This document shows positions 1 through 8,594 of a DNA stretch of 64,000 bases, one piece after another. Below the pieces are notes generated by a model that worked only from the letters and a program-made list of their open reading frames with translations, was not told the origin of the DNA and searched no databases. This DNA comes from Circinella umbellata (lineage: Eukaryota > Mucoromycota > Mucoromycetes > Mucorales > Lichtheimiaceae), in the NCBI GenBank assembly GCA_025093555.1, contig JAIWNF010000001.1, positions 1 through 64,000 on the forward strand. Direction: 5' to 3'. The stretch's first letter is position 1. The number at the start of each line of letters is the position of its first letter. A program made the position numbers and the translations under genes.

Positions 1-487
1 CCACTCCACAATTAAGCCAAAGGGATCATACTAAAGTACCATATAGTTATAGAACAACGAGCAATAATTCTTATATTATACCGTATTGCTTTACTTCTTT
101 CTGGTCAAAAGAGATGTATACATGTGTGAAAAACATAGAAAGTAAATGAAGTAATGAGAAAGAAAAAAAAAGAATGTTTTTGATCAATTACCATTTTCAG
201 ATTTAAAGCAACAGCTGTCCAAATTTGTATTATTATCGATATCTCAGGTATCAAAATAATAATACTTTTCAAGTATAACCGGTATAATGCAAAAGTATAA
301 ATATAGGCAAGGAAACAACGATATATTTCGATAATAACCTTTCTCTTCTTTAACATCAATCCTTTTCTATTTTTTTTACCTTGAATCTAACGTATGTAGT
401 AATTGATATATTAGTTTTAGTTGAACAATATTTTTTTGTCATTATAATTATCAACACTGAATATTAACAACCTACCTTTTTTTAAGG
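1..487. other. Gene-free left edge
   Basis: This AT-rich stretch lies upstream of the first gene. I see only short chance open frames with no recognisable protein features. The pyrimidine-rich tract ending just before position 488 resembles the 5' leader of other genes in the window, so the promoter of the first gene probably lies here. Confidence 0.5.
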
Positions 488-1373
488 ATGGATAACAATA
501 ATACTAATAACACCGATTTTATCGAGGGCAATCCTATGCCATATTCCCGTTTAAACATACTTAGTGTAAGTAATTCAATTTTTACCATATCCAATCAAGC
601 AGTTCTTACTGTTTTTTTTCGCCCCTAATCCTGTTCAATATTTATAGCAACACATCCGTGATACAAATGACGAGATCGTCCACGTTGACAAGCTCCAGTA
701 CGACTTTTCGTTGCCTGCTTTACAAGGTACCAACAAGGTTATTCAGAGTAGGATGTGCCTCGTCCTGTTGGAATATAAAGAAGAGTTTGTGGATGTACCC
801 GTTTTTGCACAGAGATTGCGAAGAATGTGCAAGGATCACTTTTACAACAAACGGGCGCTTTCCTCCCGTGATCCAGCAAAACAAGACAGAATCAATCGCC
901 GTAATCGTCGTAGAAATCGTAAAGAAAAAGTTAGTGTCATCGTAACAAAAAAAAATTAATAGCCTTGAAATATCATAAAGTATCATTAATATGTTGAATA
1001 GAAACTTGCACGTCGGCGAAACATGTTGGACCGCCACAAAAGATCCTTGGAAGAGGATTTCCCAACGGCTGGTATGGAAATGTTACTGAACCGAAAATAC
1101 ACGTCTGACGAAGAATCAGACGATGAAGATCCAACATCAAGCCTTATTTCGGTACTTCATCCATCATACAGATTTGATAATGTAAGTTACTATGTCGAAG
1201 TTCTATTGTTAATTGTTTACTTGGAAAACAACATATTGACAAAATGTCGATAGGCAAATCGGTTTTTAGAAAGATTGGACGAGCTGCATTTTGTGAGTAG
1301 TCGTATAAGACGGCACCAAAATACTAGAACTCCTCGCTCGGTGATGTTGGTGCCGCGGTGGATGAAGCAATAA
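488..1373 (+). CDS. Hypothetical four-exon protein with basic then acidic segments
   Basis: I do not recognise this protein. Exons are 488-565, 648-929, 1002-1181 and 1254-1373. All junctions are GT-AG and phase 0, giving about 219 residues. The first ATG opens an Asn-rich start (MDNNNTNNTD). The middle is strongly basic, with runs such as RRNRRRNRKEK spliced directly to KLARRR. An acidic patch follows (SDEESDDED), and the C-terminus (ANRFLERLDE...) is again charged. The alternation suggests a nuclear or nucleic-acid-associated protein, but no catalytic motif is visible. It sits beside repeats and transposon fragments, so it may belong to a dispersed, lineage-specific family. Four clean splice junctions in a continuous frame argue that it is, or was recently, a real gene. 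Function is unknown. Confidence 0.6.
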
Positions 1374-1984
1374 TTAAAGAACGAAGGGTGGTTAGGTTTC
1401 TTTTAAAATAAAAAAAACTAATCGAAATACCTTTAATATTAAAAGTATAAATCTGAATATATGAATTTTTATATTGATGGATGAAAACAAAAAACAATAT
1501 TGGTGTTATAGGGTTAAAAAGAAGATAAAAAAAAATAGTGAGCATATAAATGAGATGGTGCATATAAAAAAAGAGCATATTAGATAGTGAGCATACAAAA
1601 AAAGAGGATATAGAAAAAGAAAGGAGTATATAAAAAAGGAGCATATAAAAAAAAGGGGGAAGTAGCCACTTTTATTTCAACAAGCACGTATGAAAGTTAT
1701 TATATAGTTGATGAATAAATAAATAGATATATAATCATAAGGTGATCCTTTATCATTCTAGATATGATGAAATTTACAATTTGTAATTATTTAAACAATG
1801 AATATTCTTATTTTGAAAACAACCGTTGTTCATTATTTATCTTCCTCTTTCTCGGTTGATATTATAATTATATTACGCTATGATAGGTAGGATGTATAGG
1901 TATACAACAAACTGTCATTATCGCTATCATTTCTGCTACTCGGATAAAGTTTCAAAGCAACAAGAAATACGACTACAAAGTAAT
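1374..1984. other. Gene-free AT-rich spacer
   Basis: No coding region is supported here. The stretch holds the degenerate short tandem repeat listed separately, and otherwise AT-rich sequence lacking recognisable motifs. Confidence 0.5.
1537..1655 (+). repeat. Degenerate ~16-bp tandem repeat (GAGCATATAAAAAA-like)
   Basis: About seven imperfect copies of a unit close to GGAGCATATAAAAAA follow each other, with variants reading GTGCATATAAA, GAGCATATTAGA, GAGCATACAAAA and GAGTATATAAAA. Spacing is roughly 14-19 bp. This looks like slippage-derived satellite DNA. Several copies contain a TATA-like core, but I see no gene that would use them. Confidence 0.6.
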
Positions 1985-2320
1985 TTTAAGCCCACCATCT
2001 CAAAAGAAGAAAAAACAATAAGACGGCTGCCTTTAGGCCCACCATCTGAAAAGAAGAAAATAAAAATGACAGCTGCCTTTAGGCCCACCATCTAAAAAGA
2101 AGAAAATAAAATGACAGCTGCCTTTAGGCCCACCATCTCAAAAGAAGAAAATAAAATAAGACAGCTGCCTTTAGGCCCACCATCTAAAAAGAAGAAAATA
2201 GAAAAAGACGGCTGTCTTTAGGCCCACCATCTAAAAAGAAGAAAAGAAAATGAGACAGCTGCCTTCAGGCCCACCTTCAGACAACCGCCTTTGGGCCCAC
2301 CATCTAAAAAGAAACGAGTT
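1985..2320 (+). repeat. 45-47-bp minisatellite, about seven copies
   Basis: A unit containing GACAGCTGCCTTTAGGCCC, followed by ACCATCT and an AAAAGAAGAAAAT-type tail, recurs with starts near 2022, 2068, 2113, 2160, 2207 and 2254. Partial copies lie at both ends. Period lengths of 45, 46 and 47 bp change the reading frame between copies, so the array is not translated as a repeat protein now. In one frame each copy can encode a GPPSKKKK-like basic peptide, so it may be a decayed coding repeat. The array ends in an 8-codon-scale divergent copy near 2300. Confidence 0.8.
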
Positions 2321-2798
2321 GATAAAAAAAAGTATTGCCGGAGTGACTTTGTGCGCCCCTAAACCTCAATTTCCATTGGATGCTATTTATTTCTGCTATT
2401 TGCGTGCTCAGCAACCAATTAAACACATTCAAATCCATCAAGCCTAATGGTGCAGTTTTTTTTTTGCTTTTTTTTTCCTCTCTCAACTCTCTCACAAAAC
2501 ATCACAAAAAAATATTATAAACGACGCATCTACCAATCTGACATACTAATATTGATATTCATATAATAGTATTTTTTAATAACGAGGCTGGTGATTCGAA
2601 GGACCATTTCTGCTATTCCAGCTTTTCAACTCGTTTGTTTCATTTTGAAACATTGTGGAAATTCGATTGAGGATATGAACAGGCACAGTTTTCATATCCT
2701 TCGTTTTTTGAACTTGGATCTTTAGTTTTTCGAAGGAATCTATAAATCTATGTATATATATATATATATATAGATTAGCATTATTTGAATTATTGCTG

Positions 2799-3675
2799 CT
2801 AAATCAACGTGTTTTTTATATAATACTTCTGCATAGCCTCATTAAGAAGGGCTTGAGGTGCCACATGTGATGCCTCTTCCGTTTCTATGGCCTGAAGTTG
2901 CTGTTGCTGTTGTTTTTGTGATGATGATGATGATAAAGAAGAAGGAGTTGTTGGACGGATCAAGCTGATATTGAGGACACGATTCACCTGGATTATACAA
3001 AAATTATTACTAGTTTCAAATAATATATATTATGTGCATGTATCAATACATACCAAATACATGTGAATTATTTGTTTGATTGCCCTGGCAAGTACAAGAA
3101 ACAATAAAATCGTCATCAGCGTTGATCAAAACATCGTAGGTAATATTATCGTCAGTAAACGAAAGCACTTTGATCCTATTACCTTCTTGACTGACGATTC
3201 TTGCAGCAGCTTCTTCTTCTATAGTTTGCAATAAGAATTTGAGATAATAATATCTGTTAGATAAACTAGTGAAAATATGCTTACCATTTAACTCGTTGAC
3301 ACGAGCAAGTCTTGTCCTTTCTGCTTTGTTCATTGTACGAAGCCTGAATTTGGTACAAAGGTGATCCTGCATCAAGTCAGGGAGAACAAGACCCCAAAGA
3401 GTGTACACAAGTACATCTACTCGTTGCCTTCTCAAACTTGGCAAATAAACATCTTTCAATTGACGGTGCCAAGTCTCTATGTAATTATTTGTGTTTACAT
3501 GGTGATGATGCTTTTTTTTTACATGTGGTAAGCTACAAGAATCATTAAATGCTACATGAAAAATGTCTCTAGTTGTTTTAAAAAAAAACTTACAATGCGC
3601 CATGCTTGTATTACAAAGAGGGATGATTGATTTACGGGCCAAACGATTGTTACGGCTACGCAAACTTGCGGGCAT
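2799..3675 (-). pseudogene. MULE-type transposase C-terminal fragment with broken SWIM zinc finger
   Basis: The minus strand encodes the tail of a MULE-like transposase. It has an N-N-Y-IETWHRQLK segment, a helical block (VDVLVYTLWGLVLPDLMQD), a basic RLRTMNKAERTRLAR stretch, and then a SWIM-type start CxC (SCTCQ). In SWIM domains this is followed by C-K-H-M-Y-L. Here the H-M-Y-L codons are present at about 3054-3065 but in a different frame from the CTCQ codons, and the expected third Cys is missing. After HMYL a GTATGT donor pairs with an acceptor before 2987, and the last exon (2799-2987) reads VNRVLNISLIRP, then a Ser/Gln-rich tail. A further intron with donor GTAAGT near 3595 probably splits the 5' part. 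No DDE catalytic core is present, so the fragment is 5' truncated. I call it a transposon relic. Confidence 0.7.
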
Positions 3676-4174
3676 GTTGGAGGCTATAACTTGTCAATGG
3701 AATGATAGACGTCTTTACATTTATGCCACTCGATTGATTACACCTAACTGCTACTTGGTATACCAGAAATCGAACTTGACTATTCCTAGTGATCAATATC
3801 ATTGTGCAACTGCCAGTCATTCCATCCTTATCTTATTATCATTGATGCATGAAGTCATCATGAACTACATCCGGATGTCGACGATGATTGAAGAGATTCA
3901 GCAACTAAACGTGGAAAAATTGGATATTATAACATATGATAATGATATTGCTTTTCGAAATGATAGCCAAGAAAGTGTAGAAGTTGAAAACCAATTTGAT
4001 GCTCCGAAACCAGCATTAACAGAGAAGGAGGTTGAAGATATAGTTGTCATATGTCAAAGTTGCTCTTATCCGGAAGAATTGATGGTAATGGACAATTGGG
4101 AAGCTTTCATTATTGATGATTGTGATCCGAGTAATCAATTCTTACCCAATAAGAAGAGAAAATCCTCGGCTTAG
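3563..4174 (+). CDS. Hypothetical protein or 3' exon, C-terminal basic tail
   Basis: This open frame of up to 203 residues runs opposite to the transposase fragment and overlaps its 5' end. The section from about 3675 onward has good coding character: GMLEAITCQWNDRRLYIYATRL, a hydrophobic helix around SHSILILLSLMHEVIMNY, an acidic region with ALTEKEVEDIVVICQSC, and a C-terminal PNKKRKSSA that resembles a nuclear localisation signal. The first 35 residues overlap antisense transposase sequence and may not be real. The true 5' end could be an upstream exon lost to rearrangement, or a start at the ATG near 3675. Function unknown. It may be a component of a mobile element or a gene truncated by one. 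Confidence 0.45.
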   Translation: MSLVVLKKNLQCAMLVLQRGMIDLRAKRLLRLRKLAGMLEAITCQWNDRRLYIYATRLITPNCYLVYQKSNLTIPSDQYHCATASHSILILLSLMHEVIMNYIRMSTMIEEIQQLNVEKLDIITYDNDIAFRNDSQESVEVENQFDAPKPALTEKEVEDIVVICQSCSYPEELMVMDNWEAFIIDDCDPSNQFLPNKKRKSSA

Positions 4175-4284
4175 ATTAGTATAAGATATAATAATAATAA
4201 TTCACACCATAAATATTAGTTAGGCTGTATTTGTTATAATAGAAAAAAGGAATGGCTGGGATTTATATATTACGTACATGAGCC

Positions 4285-4425
4285 TTCTTCACCTTCGCAC
4301 CTTCGTGGGTTGAGCCCCTCCGCTTCGCTTCGTGTCAACCCTCCGGAGCTGCGGTTTGGCGGCTCGTTGGGGGCAAGCCCCCAAACCCCCTTGCTGGGGG
4401 GCCTGCCCCCCAGACACCCCATCCC
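4285..4425. repeat. GC-rich block of three nested hairpins
   Basis: This is a sharp GC-rich island in an AT-rich genome. Three consecutive palindromes are visible: GGGTTGA/TCAACCC (4307-4313 with 4335-4341), TTGGGGGC/GCCCCCAA (4367-4374 with 4377-4384) and CTGGGGGG/CCCCCCAG (4394-4401 with 4406-4413). The last two are perfect 8-bp arms with 2- and 4-nt loops. It lies about 170 bp beyond the stop of the Helitron-type helicase relic, on its 3' side. It could therefore be the terminal hairpin region of that element, a structured dispersed repeat, or a terminator. The hairpins are certain; the role is inferred. Confidence 0.75.
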
Positions 4426-4597
4426 ACTTCAATAAAAATTCTAAATTATACTATTCGTGACACTAATGTTTTTTCCTATGAAATTATAAAAGCAAAAAAA
4501 AAATTCCATTTTTTAGACTATTAACTAAATGTTAATGTCTCTTTTAGAAGTACCATTATTAAGATACTAAGTTCAAGTTGATTATTAGGTATGCAGA

Positions 4598-5900
4598 TTA
4601 GAGAAAGCTTGTTGGTAAACTATATTGGCTGTTTGAAGTGGAGGTAGGTGGAGGAGATTGTTCCGGAGAAGATGGAGAAGATGGAGAAGGAGGAAGAAGA
4701 AAAGTAGAGAGTGAGTCTAGTGTGCGTACTCGAGATAATGCTACATATAGTTGGCCGTGAGCAAAGACAGGTTTATATAGACAAAGTATAGTGCGATTAA
4801 GTGTTTGGCCTTGTGATTTGTTAATAGTCATCACGAATGCAGGAACAACAGGAAATTGGCGGCGGCATAGTTTAAATGGAAGGTCATTGTCTTTAGAGTA
4901 TAGAGTAATGCGAGGGATATAGACAATTTCACCTAAATGATAGCATAGAAAACATAGGTATATAAATTATTTTATAGAACATTAATAAAGTTAAAAAAGA
5001 AAAGTTATTATATGATACCTGCAAAATGTCCTTGGGAAATTTTAGCTTCTATAACATGTGGTAAAAAGTTTAGACATATTAAGCGTGTTCCATTACATAA
5101 ACCCTTTTGGGGATTGATATTACGAAGTAGCATAATTGGTTAATTAATGTAGTCTAAGCGATACTTGATGTGGAGGATAGTTGTTTAATAAAGTCGTGTT
5201 TAGATATTCAGGTGGATGAATTGTGGTAAATGCTTCAGAATCAACGATGTCATCAGAAAAAAAGTATTCATATTATTCGCCAGGAAAAATATAATGTGCT
5301 GCATTATTAAGTTCACGGACGTCGTCATTGTAAGGTGGTAAAATAGCACAATCTGTCATATAATTGCGATCATTATAATTCTTCTTCAAGTTGGGATAAG
5401 CAGCTCCTACAATAGTTGTAAGGCTGCTACTTGTGATACATGATTCGCAACGCAAATCAATAGTTACAGCATCAGAACCAGGAATATTTATTTCTGATTC
5501 TCTTCCTTCACCTACGTATGCGTAAAAGATAATCAGCAAATTGCTGAGGTTGAGTAGCAACTGCTGGATCAGTGCTTTGTTGAACACGCATATTTTGAGT
5601 GAGACGAAGTCGATGAACAATGTTGTTATGAAAAAGATAAGAGTTGATCAAAGAGGCATCTAGAAAATCTGCTTTTGTGCCCTTAATTATAATAGGGAGA
5701 GTTTGCCAAAAATCATCACCTATACCAACATGCTTTTCACCAAACGGAACATGGAGCAGCTGTCGTTCATTAATACTTGTGGTTTCCCTCAGTAACCGAT
5801 CAACAGTCTCTAATGCAAACTTATGACACATCGGTGCTTCATCCCAGATAATCAATCTTGCTTCACTGAGTATCTGTGTTTGAGGAATAAGAAGTATTGA
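4598..5900 (-). pseudogene. Helitron-type Pif1-like helicase, 5' truncated and broken
   Basis: The minus strand preserves several motifs of the Pif1-family helicase found at the C-terminus of Helitron Rep/Hel proteins. Walker B appears as IIWDEAPM, followed by a motif-III-like GDDFWQTLP (normally GGDFRQ). Further on are ILPPYNDDVRELNNAA, IMLLRNINPQKGLCNGTRL, and the terminal INKSQGQTL with HGQLYVALSRVR. Lesions: the frame changes near 5515 by about 4 nt between FADYLL and GEGRES; an in-frame TAA sits at 5273-5275 in otherwise conserved sequence; and the frame breaks again near 5140, before IMLLRN. A GT-AG intron (about 4937-5020) is still recognisable. Walker A and the Rep nuclease are absent, so the copy is 5' truncated near 5900. 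The short Ser/Pro tail after the last motif is typical of divergence near the end. Not functional. Confidence 0.88.
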
Positions 5901-6433
5901 AGTTTAGGGACAACAAATAATATTGTATGTAAATACGCGGAAAAAAATTATTTTCGAGGTTGTAGCAGTAAGATAAAAATCAGTTGGGTTGGAAAAAGAA
6001 GCCTAATCCATATAAGGAAGGTAATTTTATTGAATTGTTTATTATATATAAGATGTGCTGGAATTACAAGTGCGGTATTAGTTGTGATATGATAAGTACA
6101 ACTTGGAAGACTTGATAAATGAAGATCATTATTATGGTGGTGGTTATTGTTTTAGGGATATTCTACTGATGCGAGTTCCCCCCACGGTTTTTAAAATATC
6201 GTGGTTAACCTGTCTTTTACATAATTTCCTATCATAAATAATTCTTATTATTGCTCTGCATGTGTTGCCAATTTAAACTAGTAGAATAAATAGCAGAGAA
6301 AAAAGCATTATAATAGTTGTTATTCATTACTATTGTGCTCAAGAAATTTATATGTAAACAAAATCATACTGCCCAAGCCTCTTTATGGTACATTGATGTA
6401 TAATATTCATGAATTGACTTTAAATACCATTAT

Positions 6434-6436
<3 letters not shown>

Positions 6437-6465
<29 letters not shown>
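6437..6465 (+). repeat. 29-nt poly(A) tract
   Basis: This is an uninterrupted run of 29 adenines. It is longer than other homopolymers nearby. It could be the tail of an old retroposed sequence or simple slippage. No coding relic is visible upstream, so I cannot choose. Confidence 0.7.
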
Positions 6466-7873
6466 CATATTCTGGCAGGCATGGCAATGAATAAAGATAA
6501 ATGAACATTAATAAATACGTCATATAAATTTATATATAAAAGGTCGTTGTCATTATATAATTACAAATTTATATGTGACTTCAAGTATAATAGCTTATAA
6601 TAATAATAGCTTAATGAATCATCATCGCCTCATTCAAAAGTTTTTTTTTTGTCAATAAGAGTCCAACAACAATATTATTATCGATTAATTCATTTCAATA
6701 ATGCGTCAAGTATCCAAATCAGCAAAACGAGGTATTAACAATTTCTTGTCGTTCACTGTTTAGGTTTATATGATGCTCTCAGAACTTGTAAACAACTTGA
6801 GAATACAACAATTTGATGCAGAGTAAATTATAAAGACCCTTTTTGCCTTGATGAAAGGAGATATAAATACTGATGCGTATATTATCACACCTCTTCCATC
6901 TCCAACAGAATTTAAACTCCAAAAGAAAACGATGTATGACTTGAACAGTTTGCTCACTAAACAATCCTTTTGACAAAAAAAATGTATAAACAAAAACGAC
7001 AACCATCAATATGCAGAAAACCAAAATCGCCCATTTTGGTCCAAGACGGTTGGAAAAATTTCCAAATGATCTTCAAGATAATGCATCAAATGATTTTAAC
7101 AGTATGATTTTTTTTAATGGTTGACGAAGTTGAAAATCTTTGGAATCGTCTATCATATATGCTAGGTTATTAGTAAAAGCATTGAATTTCATTGTTAAAA
7201 AAAAAGTTTATCACCCAATAAAGAAAGATACCATTAACAAAAAAGTACAATAACAACGACAACAACGACAACAACGACAGCAGCAGCATGAACAGACAAA
7301 TGATCCAGGTAATTGTGACATCATATCCAATCACATATTCATGGAAAAAAGAAGCCAAAAACATTATTAAAAACGTCAAAGGTGTGACTATAAGGATCAA
7401 AAAAATCAAAAGAGAAAGACTGTTATATCAATAGAATAAATGAAATAAAAAGAGACAAGAATAGGTCAACGAGACCCAAAAGAACAAAATTGAAGTGAAT
7501 TTTATTTTGAATTAAAACATTCTCTCTATTTATATTAAGTCCTTATCAATGGCGGGATAGATCAATATGTGTGTACGTACGGTCATATATAATCTTTATA
7601 TTTGTAATGATTGTGTGAATTATGATAATAAAAAAAGAGGTTAATTAAATTGGCTATTGTGCGGTTGATTATATGATGTGTCAACACACCTGTCAGATAT
7701 TACCATTAATGGATCTTACAAAAAATCATTGCCTAAATGAGGAAATACCATAATGCCAGCGAAACATAAATATTGATAATAATAAATGACATGTGTTTCA
7801 CGAAGCTCCTGACTGTAGGTTGAATACAGCACTTATCCTCAAAGTATTATACAAAAGTTAGATGGTGGATTTT

Positions 7874-8115
7874 AAACCGCCAAAAATTATAATTATTATG
7901 CGTCACTATCCGTATTATCAATACGTAAAAATAAATAACCAAGGCGCCAAGTTATAATTCATCATGCGCCCAAATTGATAATAATTCTACGCGATATCAT
8001 AAAAATGTCCCGATGCCAAAATTGTAGAAAAAACGCGCCAAGTAGAAAAATATCTTTCAGCCAATGTGGATAATTCCCCCCCCAACGCAAAATTAAAGTG
8101 CCAAATCATAGGAAA
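7874..8115 (+). repeat. Cluster of GCGCCAAA-TTATAAT-like motifs
   Basis: Variants of a CGCCAAAATTATAATT-like word recur near 7876, 7943, 7974, 8012, 8033 and 8097, usually followed by an AT-rich stretch and often by ATGCG. Spacing is irregular (about 20-70 bp). This may be a decayed tandem repeat or a clustered binding site. It lies 3' of the H+-ATPase gene, not in its promoter. Confidence 0.4.
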
Positions 8116-8594
8116 AATCCTGAATATATTTTAATTATTATAAACGACAAATTGTATATCATTATTACTTAAAAAAAAGTTAAAAAGTTCCTTTTTTTTG
8201 GTTTTATAATAAAAAACTTTGTTTTATCTAAAACGAAAATACATAAAAAAGTAGGAGTAAATATGAAAATAAGAAAATATCCTTTTTTTCTGGTCTTTTT
8301 AAAAGGTAATAAAAAACGGATATATACACCAGAGAGAGAGAGAGAGAGAATTATACTAAAAAAAAAGAAAATGAAAATGAAAATGGAAAAAAAAGTATGA
8401 AAAAGAGATGAACGAAAAAAAAAAGAAGGGATTATTTATATTATTTCCCCTTTAAAAAATGTATTATTATATAAAGAAAAATGGAAAGAGAACGGGAAAT
8501 AGGGAAAAAAATTTTGAAGGAAGTTGCCCTTGTTTTTCAAAGAAAAAGGGTAAATAGGGAGAGTTATAGATTGTAAAATATAAATTTGTTTTTT

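Larger units (their letters stand above)
5901..8594. other. Gene-free region between helicase relic and H+-ATPase
   Basis: No coding region is supported. It contains a 29-A tract, a clustered GCGCCAA-type motif (listed separately), a CAACGA repeat near 7253-7280 and a GA microsatellite at 8331-8349. The last few hundred bases are the 3' flank of the H+-ATPase gene. Confidence 0.5.

Noticed and set aside
1985..2320. Minisatellite considered as a CRISPR array
   Set aside because: The units are contiguous with no unique spacers, and the genome is eukaryotic.
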